NCBI GenBank assembly: GCA_002428985.1
Contig: DIYL01000061.1
Span: 176,778 to 240,777, forward strand
Reading direction: 5' to 3'
Length of the DNA: 64,000 nt
From: Anaerolineales bacterium UBA6055
Lineage (GTDB): Bacteria > Chloroflexota > Anaerolineae > Aggregatilineales > Phototrophicaceae
Positions 44,576 to 53,824 of this stretch are shown here, in pieces; the stretch's first letter is position 1; each line of letters opens with the position of its first letter. The notes under the pieces are model-generated. The model did not search any database, was not told the origin of the DNA, and worked only from the letters and a program-made list of their open reading frames with translations. A program made the position numbers and the translations under genes.

Positions 44576-45940
44576 ATGGCCAAATACCTACTCACGAATG
44601 CAAATATTATCACCATGAATGCCGAACGACATCATTATCGCGATGGCGCAATTCTGATTGAAGACGATCAGATTATCAACATTGGGACATCTGCTGATCT
44701 GACGCAAGACCTCGACCCCGATGTCGAATTAATAGATTTTGAGGGGCGTTGGATTTTACCCGGATTTATCAATACGCATGTTCATACATCGCAACAGCTC
44801 GGACGGGGTTTGGCAGATGATGTCGATTTGCTGACGTGGTTGCGCGGTCGGATTTGGCCCTACGAAAGCAATCTTACACTGGAGGATAGTTATGTTAGTT
44901 CGCTATTGTGTGGCATCGAGCAAATTCGAAGCGGGGTGACTTGTTTTGCCGAAGCAGGTGGACAACATGTGGCGGGCATGGTCAAAGCTGTTGATGAATT
45001 AGGCATCCGTGCGACACTCACAAAGTCATGCATGGATATGGGTGAAGGTCTCCCCGAAGTCTGGCAACTAAACACCCAAGAACTGCTTGATATTCAAGTT
45101 AGCCATTATGAAAAATGGCATAACAGTGCTGACGGTCGCATCAAGATGTGGTTCGGATTGCGCACGATTTTTAATAACTCCGACGACCTCATCGTACGTT
45201 CAAAAGCCCTCGCCGATGAATATGGTGTGAGTGTTCATATGCACATGGCAGAAATCCCCGAAGAAAATGAATATTCGCGGGCGACACGCGGCACATCAAC
45301 CGTCACGCACCTCAATAATTTGGGAATCCTTGATAGCAATTTGCTAGCAGTACATTGTGTGTGGATGACAGATGACGAAATCCAGATGTTTGCTGATAAT
45401 GATGTCAAAGTATCGCATAATCCAGCAGCCGCGATGAAAGTCCTCGGTTTTGCAAAAATCCCAGAAATGATCGATGCAGGTATTTGTGTCACAATTGGCA
45501 CCGATGGCGCACCCGCTAATAATCGTATGACACTGATTGATGAGATGTGGTTAACCTCGCTTATTCATAAAGGACGCTTGCTCGACCCTCAAACGATGCC
45601 AGCCGAAACGATCTTAACGATGGCGACATGTGACGGTGCACGGGCACTCAATTGGGATGATGAAATCGGGTCGTTAGAAGTCGGCAAAAAAGCCGATCTC
45701 ATTGTGATTAATCCCAACACAGCAACGATGTTACCCTTACATGATGATGTGGCGAGTATGGTGTATGCTCTCCGTCAGCATAATGTCGAAAGTGTCATGG
45801 TCAATGGTAAATGGGTGATGTGGGAGCAAGTCATACAGACCGTGAATGAAGCCAAGATTTTAGAGCAAGCTAAACAACACGCATCAGCGATTTATGAACG
45901 GGCGGGTATCCAAATACCAAACCGCTTTACTGTGATTTGA
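44576..45940 (+). CDS. Amidohydrolase (chlorohydrolase / MTA-SAH deaminase type)
   Basis: The product is 454 aa from the ATG at 44576, chosen because AAGGA precedes it; an ATG at 44555 lies upstream in frame. Metal-binding motifs are NTHVHTSQQ, HMHMAE and HCVW, with the Asp in TIGTDGAP. An N-terminal strand, ILPGFINTH, is diagnostic of the AtzA/TrzN/SAH deaminase branch. It deaminates or dechlorinates an aromatic or nucleoside ring using one metal ion. No linked pathway genes. The substrate is unresolved. Confidence 0.92.
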   Translation: MAKYLLTNANIITMNAERHHYRDGAILIEDDQIINIGTSADLTQDLDPDVELIDFEGRWILPGFINTHVHTSQQLGRGLADDVDLLTWLRGRIWPYESNLTLEDSYVSSLLCGIEQIRSGVTCFAEAGGQHVAGMVKAVDELGIRATLTKSCMDMGEGLPEVWQLNTQELLDIQVSHYEKWHNSADGRIKMWFGLRTIFNNSDDLIVRSKALADEYGVSVHMHMAEIPEENEYSRATRGTSTVTHLNNLGILDSNLLAVHCVWMTDDEIQMFADNDVKVSHNPAAAMKVLGFAKIPEMIDAGICVTIGTDGAPANNRMTLIDEMWLTSLIHKGRLLDPQTMPAETILTMATCDGARALNWDDEIGSLEVGKKADLIVINPNTATMLPLHDDVASMVYALRQHNVESVMVNGKWVMWEQVIQTVNEAKILEQAKQHASAIYERAGIQIPNRFTVI

Positions 45941-46052
45941 TGCTAGAGTTGTGTTTATACGATGCCTCATGCCAATACTAACATTGAATAGTAGCAAATT
46001 TAATCTGAAAATAGGACAATAGATTCAAATATATTTTATGAGGATATTGAGT

Positions 46053-46859
46053 ATGAATACAGATTTAACACAAGAACAAATTGATGCTTACCAGAATGAC
46101 GGGTTTGTCGTCATTGATGATTTTCTTACTAATGAAGAACTTGAAACATGGCGCATGTATGTCGACGAAGCGATTGCTGGACGGGCAAATCGTAAACTAG
46201 CGGATGGTCGGCTGACCGATGGTGATGCGTATTATGATAAAGTATTTGTCCAGCGGATTAACCTCTGGCAAGATCACGACGGGATGCGTGAGTTAATGCA
46301 TGATGCCAATCTCGGACGTATGGCAGCGACCCTTGCAGGTGTCGATGGTATTCGCATCTGGCACGATCAAGCGCTTGTCAAAATGCCTTGGGGCAATCCA
46401 ACTGGTTGGCATCTGGATAATCCCTATTGGTCATTTTCATCACGCAATTCAATTAGTATTTGGGTCGCATTGGATGATGTCACGGTTCATAATGGCGGTT
46501 TATACTTCATCCCTGAATCCCATAAAACTGCGACATTCGATAATACCGACATTGGTCAAAATATAGGTGACCTCTTCGAAATCTATACGGATTGGGCAGA
46601 TAAAGAAGCGGTATCCGCACCAATGGAAGCGGGTTCATGCTCGTTTCATAATGGGTTGGTTGCGCATGGTGCCGGCGCAAATATGACACCTGGCAAACGT
46701 CGCGCGATGACCTGTGCCTATATGCCGGATGGCAGCACATTCAACGGCAAACAGAATATTCTGCCACCTGATATTTTTGAGAAATTGACGGTAGGTGATG
46801 TGCTTGACAATGATACGTTAAACCCCTTAATTTACCACAAAGATTGGGATGCATCATAA
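46053..46859 (+). CDS. Phytanoyl-CoA dioxygenase (PhyH) family protein
   Basis: The product is 268 aa from the ATG at 46053 with GAGGA eight bases upstream; an ATG at 46038 is less likely. Iron ligands are His120 and Asp122 in GWHLDNPYW and His205 in the AHGAGAN segment, with Arg in PGKRRAM for 2-oxoglutarate. The N-terminus (LTQEQIDAYQNDGFVVIDDF) fits the family. It is an Fe(II)/2-oxoglutarate hydroxylase of a small molecule. A palindromic terminator lies after the stop. Confidence 0.9.
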   Translation: MNTDLTQEQIDAYQNDGFVVIDDFLTNEELETWRMYVDEAIAGRANRKLADGRLTDGDAYYDKVFVQRINLWQDHDGMRELMHDANLGRMAATLAGVDGIRIWHDQALVKMPWGNPTGWHLDNPYWSFSSRNSISIWVALDDVTVHNGGLYFIPESHKTATFDNTDIGQNIGDLFEIYTDWADKEAVSAPMEAGSCSFHNGLVAHGAGANMTPGKRRAMTCAYMPDGSTFNGKQNILPPDIFEKLTVGDVLDNDTLNPLIYHKDWDAS

Positions 46860-46909
46860 GGCGTTGAATAGTTTTTAGCGTTTTGTTCGATCAAGCTTTG
46901 TATTGATAA

Positions 46910-46964
46910 CTGTAGGGTCTATTGTATGCCGTTAAATGATCGGCGTATTGTATTGACCCTACAG
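46910..46964. repeat. GTAGGG...CCCTAC element, bidirectional terminator
   Basis: CTGTAGGGTC (46910-46919) and GACCCTACAG (46955-46964) are perfect arms, with an inner TATGCCG/CGGCGTA pair. It lies between the PhyH gene and the opposing GNAT gene. It belongs to the same end-sequence family as the elements at 5559 and 38982. Confidence 0.7.
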
Positions 46965-46985
46965 GATAATTGACGATGTGAAGAC

Positions 46986-47420
46986 CTACATCTCATCACG
47001 AGTTTGTAGAAAAAATGCTTTCTTGAGGTTGGGCAGGGTGAAATCAAATCCGCAAGCTTTGAAGAACTCTTCGGCAGCACTGATCGCCATAATTTCGTAA
47101 ATACCCTCTTTTTGAGCTAGCTCGACACAAGCTGTGACCAGCTTTTTACCAATGCCAAGCCCCTGTGTATTTGGATCTACCGCAAGACTCCGAATCTCAC
47201 ACAATTTTTTGTTATAAATTTCAAGAGCAGCGCATCCGACAATCCTACCATCTACCTGTGCGATAAAAAATGTATCGAGGAAATCTTCCAATTCATCAAA
47301 TGTGCGCGGTAGTAAATCACCTTCTGCGACAAACGGCTTGATAAAATCGGATAGTTCGGTCAGGTCGGTTGGAATGGCTTTACGGACAATTACTTCGGAC
47401 AAGATTTGTTTTCCTATCAT
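46986..47420 (-). CDS. GNAT acetyltransferase, ArgA-like
   Basis: The product is 144 aa. The GNAT core has GCAALEIYNKKLCEIRSLAV and the acetyl-CoA loop QGLGIGKKLV, followed by FFKACGFD. These match the short N-acetylglutamate synthase-like GNATs (the domain at the end of ArgA). It could perform the first step of arginine synthesis, but such proteins also acetylate other amines, and no arg gene adjoins it. A GGGAG lies just ahead of the ATG. Confidence 0.85.
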   Translation of the reverse strand: MIGKQILSEVIVRKAIPTDLTELSDFIKPFVAEGDLLPRTFDELEDFLDTFFIAQVDGRIVGCAALEIYNKKLCEIRSLAVDPNTQGLGIGKKLVTACVELAQKEGIYEIMAISAAEEFFKACGFDFTLPNLKKAFFLQTRDEM

Positions 47421-47665
47421 ATGTCTCCCTAGATGACTGTATCCCCATAGTGTATCAAGGTTTACTATTTTGAGTAGTTAGGGTTTCATTGTCTTACTGT
47501 CTGTTGCTTTTAAAGTTTATCATTTCGATATATCATGACACCATGTTAAACGTAAACCATAATGTAGTCATTAGTCACGCACAACTTAAATTTCGTGGAG
47601 TTGGTGTGCTATCATCAACTGTATAAGCTACTGATGACTGTAAGCTACGAGCTAGAACGACACAT

Positions 47666-48043
47666 ATGAGACGATTTTTTACATCATTAATCATCGGCTT
47701 GGTCTTGGGGGCACTGATTGGACTCTACTTCGGTTGGGTACAATTCCCAGTCGAATTTATTGATAGCCCTATGAGTGACCTTGATCGGGTTTATCTGGAT
47801 GAATACACGGTCATGATTGCATCCGGTTATCAATTTGACCAAGACGGACTTGGTGCGGTTGAGCGCCTGCGTCGGTTAGGTGTGGACAATGTACCAGAAT
47901 ATGTCCAAAGCACAACTGAACGCTTTATCACCAATTCCCGTGATTTGAATGATATTCGCTTACTTGTAAATCTATCCAATGGACTCGGACGACTGACACC
48001 AATTATGGAACCGTTCCTTGATTTGACAGGAGGTGGGTCATGA
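47666..48043 (+). CDS. Membrane-anchored unknown protein, coupled to the next gene
   Basis: The product is 125 aa. Residues 5-25 are one helix (SLIIGLVLGALIGLYFGW). The rest is soluble and helical (LDRVYLDEYTVMIASGYQFD, AVERLRRLGVDNV). Its stop overlaps the next start by ATGA, so the two are translated together. The same layout (helix, then LxxxYxxxIA-like segment) recurs in the next protein, so they may be paralogues. The function is unknown. Confidence 0.75.
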   Translation: MRRFFTSLIIGLVLGALIGLYFGWVQFPVEFIDSPMSDLDRVYLDEYTVMIASGYQFDQDGLGAVERLRRLGVDNVPEYVQSTTERFITNSRDLNDIRLLVNLSNGLGRLTPIMEPFLDLTGGGS

Positions 48044-48993
48044 GCCAACAAGATTTGCCGCCGCCACCCCCAACTTCTCTGCCATCTGAACCTGAATTCC
48101 CGCGTCGGCGTACGCGCTACAATCGTCCACGTAGTTATGTGTCGCGTTGGGGAATCGCCTTTGGTCTTGTGATCGGTATTTTAGCGGGTTTAGGGTATGC
48201 ATGGCTAATTGCACCGATTGAAGAATTTGATACCGAGCCCTATCAATTACGTCTATCCGACAAAAATCATTATGCCGTCGCGATTATTTTAGAGTATCAA
48301 CAGAGTGGAGATCTCGGCGAAGCTGTCAATAAATTGGTGCAGATGCGCCTCGGTGAAGACCCGATTCAATCGGTTGCAGACATCGCTTGTGACCTTGCGA
48401 GTACTGGATATGTTGATAGCACCAGCGGGTTAAATGCGCTTCGTGCAATGAAAACGTTCTATCAATTACAAGGACGGGCGGGTTGTGCTGATTTGCTCGT
48501 ACCTGATATTGATACCGCTGACTCGCAGATACTTGAAGTGGTCGTGCCGACCAATACAGCGACTATTCCACCACCCCCGAGTAAAACCCCAGTACCTGAT
48601 CTTGGACCGACCACACCAACGCCAGCGCTTCAAGTTGTTCCTACGATTGTGCCTCAACGCGATTTTGAGGGACGCATCGCCAATACCTTCTGCGATCCTG
48701 CAATCCCTGCATTGGTTGAAGTGTTTGTTGTGACATTTAACGGCGATGGTATCCCCGGTGAACAAGTACGGGTTCGTTGGGATGGCGGCGATAGCACCTT
48801 TGTGACCGGACTCAAACTTGAGCGTGGCGAATCTTATGCAGATTTCCAGATGGAAAACGGGGTTGGTTACACCATCGATATGCCCGGACTCGCTGACCCG
48901 CTCAGTACCCCGCTCGTTGCTGAAACGTGTTTTACCGAAAATGGTGACGAGTCGATTCGGTCGTATCGGGTTGTCTTCCGTCAGATTGGGTAA
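48040..48993 (+). CDS. Membrane-anchored unknown protein with proline-rich linker
   Basis: The product is 317 aa with an N-terminal cytoplasmic proline-rich part, a membrane helix at about 36-56 (WGIAFGLVIGILAGLGYAWL), a helical domain (LRLSDKNHYAVAIILEYQQS), a Pro/Thr linker and a C-terminal beta domain (GRIANTFCDPAIPALVEVFV). GGAGG in the end of the upstream gene provides its ribosome binding site, eight bases before the ATG. It is operonic with the preceding protein. The two may form an envelope complex. Confidence 0.75.
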   Translation: MSQQDLPPPPPTSLPSEPEFPRRRTRYNRPRSYVSRWGIAFGLVIGILAGLGYAWLIAPIEEFDTEPYQLRLSDKNHYAVAIILEYQQSGDLGEAVNKLVQMRLGEDPIQSVADIACDLASTGYVDSTSGLNALRAMKTFYQLQGRAGCADLLVPDIDTADSQILEVVVPTNTATIPPPPSKTPVPDLGPTTPTPALQVVPTIVPQRDFEGRIANTFCDPAIPALVEVFVVTFNGDGIPGEQVRVRWDGGDSTFVTGLKLERGESYADFQMENGVGYTIDMPGLADPLSTPLVAETCFTENGDESIRSYRVVFRQIG

Positions 48994-48999
48994 TGTCTT

Positions 49000-49359
49000 A
49001 TGAGTCTATGGGTGGACGTTGACTGTATAGACGAAAATGGAGATAAGACCGATATAGATTTAGGCTCTGGTGGTCACCTTATGGGTTTTGAGAGTTTTCG
49101 TTATTCAGTGTGGGGTGCACCAATCATGGAAAAGCTAGGTTTAAGTCTACTGCCCTCTCTTGCCAAAACAGCATTCATTTTTGTTGAAGGCGACAAGTTA
49201 GATCAATTACAAGTCGAAGCACTGACTATTCAAGAGAATGTTGAACTCGTTATTGAACATATTCCTGCAGATGAACAGTTTATTATGCATCGCACCAATA
49301 ATGTGATTCGTGCGGTTGATATCGCCAAGGGATGTGGCGGAACAGTTATGATTGGGTAG
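49000..49359 (+). CDS. Small unknown protein (119 aa)
   Basis: The product is 119 aa and unrecognised. It is a compact alpha/beta protein (SLWVDVDCIDENGDKTDIDL, LTIQENVELVIEHIPADEQF) with Cys and a GCGGTVMIG end. There is no membrane segment. It lies six bases after the stop of the membrane protein, so it is possibly co-transcribed. Its size resembles immunity-type proteins, but this is only a guess. Confidence 0.65.
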   Translation: MSLWVDVDCIDENGDKTDIDLGSGGHLMGFESFRYSVWGAPIMEKLGLSLLPSLAKTAFIFVEGDKLDQLQVEALTIQENVELVIEHIPADEQFIMHRTNNVIRAVDIAKGCGGTVMIG

Positions 49360-49376
49360 AGTACAGTGTAAATTAG

Positions 49377-49826
49377 ATGAACCAAGAAGATAAATGGCTA
49401 GGTGTCATCCTAACCCTATCGGAACAACCATCATTCTCTTGTGATATTTCTTGGGATATTCTAAACGGTAGAGATAACCAACATGTTCTCGTTCGTGAAA
49501 TTAAAAGTATACAACCCTACCATGAACTGATTAAAAAGGATTGGTGGGAGGAAATCAAACCTCTCATATATCGTGAAGTTATTCTGAGTAATTCTGAAAT
49601 TGATCCTTGGTTGAACCAGCTACAGTCCATTCATATTCCGGTGATGATAACAAAATCCCCGATAGGATATGATGGTGTTACCTATAGCTTGAAATTTAAG
49701 GATTCGTCAAGTTCGTCTCAATTGACATGGTGGGCTGATGGACCAAAAGAGTGGCATCAAATCACCGAATGGTATCATAACTTCAAATCTTGGCTTCAGT
49801 CAGAACTAGAGGTGGAAAATCCATAA
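49377..49826 (+). CDS. Small unknown protein (149 aa)
   Basis: The product is 149 aa and unrecognised. Trp-rich with charged patches (KDWWEEIKPLIYREVILSNS, LTWWADGPKEWHQITEWYHN). It appears globular and cytoplasmic. Low GC relative to the envelope genes upstream. It follows the 119-aa gene by 17 bases on the same strand. Its stop is 43 bases before that of the opposing DinB gene. Confidence 0.65.
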   Translation: MNQEDKWLGVILTLSEQPSFSCDISWDILNGRDNQHVLVREIKSIQPYHELIKKDWWEEIKPLIYREVILSNSEIDPWLNQLQSIHIPVMITKSPIGYDGVTYSLKFKDSSSSSQLTWWADGPKEWHQITEWYHNFKSWLQSELEVENP

Positions 49827-49868
49827 ATGGTAGAGACTGCAATAGTTCCCATCACAAATCATTAAACC

Positions 49869-50360
49869 CTACCGTTTATCCCACATCCACATCCCATACA
49901 AAATCCGATCATCAATCGGATAGCCTGCTTGTGTCAGAGTCATGCAGATTTCCCCACGATGATACCCTTCATGGGCGACAAGGTAGCCGATAAAGGCTGT
50001 TGGATTCGGGCGAAAAATATCGGTATTATTTGTCTCGAGGCGTTCGGCAACACCTTTACCAAGAGCTTCACCTGATAAAATCAGGGACTGCTTGAGGACA
50101 GGTTTGGTTAAGTTGAATTGATCTTGTGGTGTTTGGATGACAAGTTTGGGGATGTCACGCGCAAGTGTCGGATTAATTGGATGCAACCACATCATACGCA
50201 TATTATGCACATGTGCGAATAGCTCTTTTATGTTGCGTCCGCGCATCCCAATTGGCTTACCATCCAGCGCATCATCACGGACTGCATCCAGTAGATATAA
50301 CATAATCCGATGATTAATTAACCATGTTTCGACCAAATCGTTATGCGTTGTCTCACTCAT
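49869..50360 (-). CDS. DinB-like metal-dependent helical-bundle protein
   Basis: The product is 163 aa. The three metal-site His positions of the DinB/YfiT superfamily are visible: HVHNMRMMW, and VAHEGYHRGEICMTL with the HxxxH pair. A four-helix bundle is expected. Members include bacillithiol- and maleylpyruvate-related transferases. No precise role. It is downstream of the lipoprotein gene by three bases and probably in its operon. Confidence 0.88.
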   Translation of the reverse strand: MSETTHNDLVETWLINHRIMLYLLDAVRDDALDGKPIGMRGRNIKELFAHVHNMRMMWLHPINPTLARDIPKLVIQTPQDQFNLTKPVLKQSLILSGEALGKGVAERLETNNTDIFRPNPTAFIGYLVAHEGYHRGEICMTLTQAGYPIDDRILYGMWMWDKR

Positions 50361-50363
50361 ACC

Positions 50364-51455
50364 TTAGTCATCCCCGAATAGGATCAATAAAATATCGCCT
50401 GTATTCACATCCGCTGTGAAGTAGCGACCACCTGCATCGCGAATAATGCTGTTATTGGCTTGTAATAGAGCTTGATTATCGGGTAAGTCATCTGTCAGGG
50501 TTGTGATGGTTTCATAGTCTCCCTCGTTATCATCATCAATCAGTTGCGTCAGTTGCTCTCCACTGACGATATAGAGGACATCATCCTCTACAAAAATACC
50601 GGAGACCTGCCCGATGTCATCTTCACTGTCTTCAAAAATCAACGACACATCATCAGCCCAATTATCACCATCATTGTCGAGGAGGCGATATAAATCACCA
50701 TTGCGCAAACTCACGAGTAGGTTGCCATCCCCATCGAATGCTAGCGCTGTGATACTATTGAGACTATCGCTATCAATCGGCACTGTGCCATACACGACAA
50801 CCTCAGCTGATGTTGGGATGGTTGGCGGGTCAGCTTCGGACGTGACTTCGGCTGTCGATTCAGGATCAGCAGTTATTTCTGGCTCGACTGTAACTTCGGC
50901 AACAGCTGTTAATGTCGCTGAAATTTGCTCATCAATTGTTTCGGCATCGGTAGTTGCCTGCGCAAATATGCTCTCCAATGTCGCGGTCACATCGATGGAT
51001 TCAACACCTATCACACTGAATGATGCTACCTCAGACGGATTTGCGATTTGTTCGGCAGTCTCATCATTATCATCGAGGCGTACAATTTCAATTTGCCAGT
51101 TATACGCATCCGCCGGATTCGATTCGACATACTCGCTGATGTCAGTAGTTGTCGATTGAGTGGTTGTGAGTAGCGCCAGCGGGAAACCATCAGGAGCGAT
51201 CAAAACGCGATACGATTCATCGGCTGATAATTCGCGCGTGTACGACCATTCCAAGGTGAGCGAATCACCATCAAGTTCGGCATCGGAAACTAATACAGGA
51301 CGGTCGGCAGATTGCGTCGCCAATCGGCTTTCAACGGTGCTGGCAATATCAGCTTCGGCTTGTGCTGTTGCCTGTTGATTGCGCTCGTTCAATTCGACAG
51401 CACTACAGCCCATTACTCCTAACAAGAGGATTATCCATATTAAACGCTGTATCAT
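50364..51455 (-). CDS. Lipoprotein with coiled and beta-propeller-like C-terminus
   Basis: The product is 363 aa. Lipobox LLGVMGC places the lipidated Cys at about residue 17. A beta domain (residues 50-155, fibronectin-like: LTLEWSYTRELSADESYRVL) and a Thr/Glu-rich repeat (TAEVTSEADPPT) follow, then a propeller-like end (NSITALAFDGDGNLLVSLRN, IFVEDDVLYIVSGEQLTQLI). It is very acidic and surface exposed, with no known catalytic motif. Confidence 0.78.
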   Translation of the reverse strand: MIQRLIWIILLLGVMGCSAVELNERNQQATAQAEADIASTVESRLATQSADRPVLVSDAELDGDSLTLEWSYTRELSADESYRVLIAPDGFPLALLTTTQSTTTDISEYVESNPADAYNWQIEIVRLDDNDETAEQIANPSEVASFSVIGVESIDVTATLESIFAQATTDAETIDEQISATLTAVAEVTVEPEITADPESTAEVTSEADPPTIPTSAEVVVYGTVPIDSDSLNSITALAFDGDGNLLVSLRNGDLYRLLDNDGDNWADDVSLIFEDSEDDIGQVSGIFVEDDVLYIVSGEQLTQLIDDDNEGDYETITTLTDDLPDNQALLQANNSIIRDAGGRYFTADVNTGDILLILFGDD

Positions 51456-51739
51456 ACGCCCTGACTAACTTTCCGCTTGATCGGTATCGGATCTTATCAT
51501 ACTGGATTTACGAAAAAAGTGATAGTCGAGTACCACAATCTATATCGCAAAATTCTAGTGCAATGTCGTTTGATTACGGTATACTATGTCATATAGTTTA
51601 GTTTAATACGATTTGCTGGATGCATCATGATACAAGTGTTCATTTCTTGTGCTCGCAAAAATATTCATTCTCATCCGCGGCACCATGTGTATTAGAGGAT
51701 CAAGTTTGTAGATAACTAATCTATATCATAAACTTTAAA

Positions 51740-52306
51740 CTAAAGTAATGTATGCAATTTATCATTTACATACCAAACTGCTACTTCTTTAATATTCTGT
51801 TTTGGGGAGTCAGTGACAAAATATTGACCACGTACAAGTTTACCATCAGGGTTAGAATATTCGTATATTAACCTACGTTCTCTCCAACTTACTGCACTAA
51901 TACTTTCTACTTTACCATTCAAGAGAATTCCTGTATTAATTAATTTATCCCAATTTTTATCTATTAATTTGTGCCGATTAGTTAATAAGGTAAACACACT
52001 ATATAAAGATAAACTTGCTCCAATTAATACTGATACAATAAACAACAGATTGACAATTAATCCAAACGCATCAATTTTATTGTTAATAATATCATTAGCA
52101 GTATTCATAATAAGCAGAAGAAAGGATATTATTAATAATAACGACAATAAAAAACTAATTCCAAACTGAGTAAAGCGTAGAGAATTAGATAGCTCACTAA
52201 TACCATATTCTGTACGAAAATTAGAGATTATTTCATCGTAATTAACTGGTAAAGTACTTTTATTTTTCCAAAAATTTTCATTATTCGGATATAGCCAATT
52301 TTTCAT
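51740..52306 (-). CDS. Two-helix membrane protein, DUF3592-like
   Basis: The product is 188 aa. Two membrane helices lie at about 45-67 and 80-105 (FGISFLLSLLLIISFLLLIM; FGLIVNLLFIVSVLIGASLS), with a beta-rich C-terminus (LLNGKVESISAVSWRERRLI, VRGQYFVTDSPKQN). The layout resembles DUF3592. The gene is very AT-rich compared with its neighbours, which suggests recent acquisition. A fragment of another reading frame lies 24 bases upstream on the same strand. Confidence 0.78.
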   Translation of the reverse strand: MKNWLYPNNENFWKNKSTLPVNYDEIISNFRTEYGISELSNSLRFTQFGISFLLSLLLIISFLLLIMNTANDIINNKIDAFGLIVNLLFIVSVLIGASLSLYSVFTLLTNRHKLIDKNWDKLINTGILLNGKVESISAVSWRERRLIYEYSNPDGKLVRGQYFVTDSPKQNIKEVAVWYVNDKLHTLL

Positions 52307-52330
52307 ATCTATATTACCCGGCGATTAAAT

Positions 52331-52588
52331 TCAATCATAAATATACTCTCTATAATAATCTTTCGGGTGATGGTATCGAGGTGTGTAAGTCAGTGTTGTG
52401 GTTGCTCTGCCTGGATCAGTAATAAAGTCAGTCACACTATCAATATAATTAAGGACTAAGTAGTAGCAGATAAAATTATCATGTGTTTGCGCCAGCAACA
52501 TATCACCCATATAAGTGTATGACGAACGTTCCTGATATTTGAGTGCACGTGGTATTAAAATCAGATCTAAGCTTTTATTACAAAAGTG
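52331..52588 (-). pseudogene. Orphan open frame, possible gene remnant
   Basis: On the minus strand 85 codons are open from a stop at 52589 to a TGA at 52331. They include LLAQTHDNFICYYLVLNYID and a final YHHPKDYYREYIYD that look like protein. There is no convincing start; Met codons occur only about 27-30 codons in. I do not recognise the family. It reads as the C-terminal end of a lost gene located just upstream of the two-helix membrane gene. Unproven. Confidence 0.35.
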
Positions 52589-52734
52589 TTAATCATTATA
52601 AACTGCAATAATCAGCTTGTTTAACTTTCTGTTGAATTTTGTATTCACTTCCTCAAAAAATATTCGAGATAGGTTCAAATAGATATGGAATAGATGGTGA
52701 GCAGGTGATGACCCTGCCCACCGTATCGGCTATT
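52589..52734. other. Intergenic remainder, no gene seen
   Basis: AT-rich sequence between the orphan frame and the stop of the stomatin gene. I see no repeat or hairpin of note here. Confidence 0.4.
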
Positions 52735-53742
52735 TTATTCGTTGACTTTTTCTAGGGATTGGCGTTCGTGTGTGCCGTTCCCATTGCCATTGCCGTTACC
52801 ATTAGATGGTGGAGGCATAGCGACCCCGCCCATGCTCATGTTGTTGACGAAGTTCTGCACCATACTTGTGAGTTCCATCGGTAGGATGAATTTGGTCGAT
52901 GGACTGCTACCCACTTTTTCAAGCATTTCCATATATTGGAGTGCCATTGTTTTGGTGTCTACGTCTTTAGCTTGTTCATAGATCGCTTCTAGCGCTTTAG
53001 CATAACCCTGTGCTCTCAGGACTTGTGCCTGACGTTGACCCTCAGCTTCAAGGATTTGAGATTGTTTTTCACCTTCAGCTTCAAGGATAGCGGCTTGTTT
53101 TTGACCTTCTGCACGGGCAATCGCTGCTTGTTTTTCACCTTCAGCCAATGTGACTTCTGCACGGCGATCACGTTCCGCCGACATTTGACGGTTCATGGAT
53201 TCTTGAATCGCGTGTGGAGGATCAATCTCGCGGATTTCCACAGTCGTAATTTTCATACCCCAGCGTTCGGTGGTTTCATCTAATTTGACGCGTAGCACAT
53301 CGTTGATTTGTTCACGTTTCGAGAGAACATCATCGAGCACAATATCACCGATGACCGCACGTAGGGTTGTGGTTGCGATATTCTTGGTCGCATTGACTGG
53401 ATCTTCAACCTTGGTTGTAGACAATTCCGGATCGGTCACGCGGTAATACACTAAGAAGTCAACACCAATCGATGCGTTATCTTTGGTGATCGCGGTTTGC
53501 TTCGGAATATCGAGGAAGTGTTCGCGTAAGTCCACTTTAAATGCTTGCTCGAAGATCGGAATCACAAATGTGAGACCGGGGCCACGTACAGTACTAAAGC
53601 GCCCGATGAAGAAAATTACCAGACGTTCGTACTCTTTGACTGCGCGGACAGTGCTCCGCAAGATTGCGACAAGCACGAGGAATAGGACAACAATTATGAC
53701 TGCCTGTCCTTCGTTATTCAAAAAAGCTAATAGTTCTTCCAT
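52735..53742 (-). CDS. SPFH/band 7 (stomatin-like) membrane protein
   Basis: The product is 335 aa from the ATG at 53742, eight bases after AAGGAG; a start two codons earlier is too close to it. Residues 10-30 are a membrane hairpin or anchor, followed by the band 7 domain (VKEYERLVIFFIGRF, GPGLTFVIPI, TTVEIREIDPPHAIQESMNR), a long helical stretch of EGEKQAAIARAEGQ repeats and a Gly/Asn-rich tail. It forms ring-like scaffolds in the membrane and pairs with the NfeD gene upstream. Confidence 0.92.
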   Translation of the reverse strand: MEELLAFLNNEGQAVIIVVLFLVLVAILRSTVRAVKEYERLVIFFIGRFSTVRGPGLTFVIPIFEQAFKVDLREHFLDIPKQTAITKDNASIGVDFLVYYRVTDPELSTTKVEDPVNATKNIATTTLRAVIGDIVLDDVLSKREQINDVLRVKLDETTERWGMKITTVEIREIDPPHAIQESMNRQMSAERDRRAEVTLAEGEKQAAIARAEGQKQAAILEAEGEKQSQILEAEGQRQAQVLRAQGYAKALEAIYEQAKDVDTKTMALQYMEMLEKVGSSPSTKFILPMELTSMVQNFVNNMSMGGVAMPPPSNGNGNGNGNGTHERQSLEKVNE

Positions 53743-53824
53743 GCTCATTACTCCTTATGAGTTACTAGTTTTCGGTTTCTGGTTTTATGTAAGGTGTAAG
53801 CACATCTTACATTCCTAATCTACG

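Noticed and set aside
50614..51159. 181-codon plus-strand frame opposite the lipoprotein gene
   Set aside because: Ser/Val-rich mirror of the Asp/Glu/Thr-rich lipoprotein frame; low complexity, no coding character.
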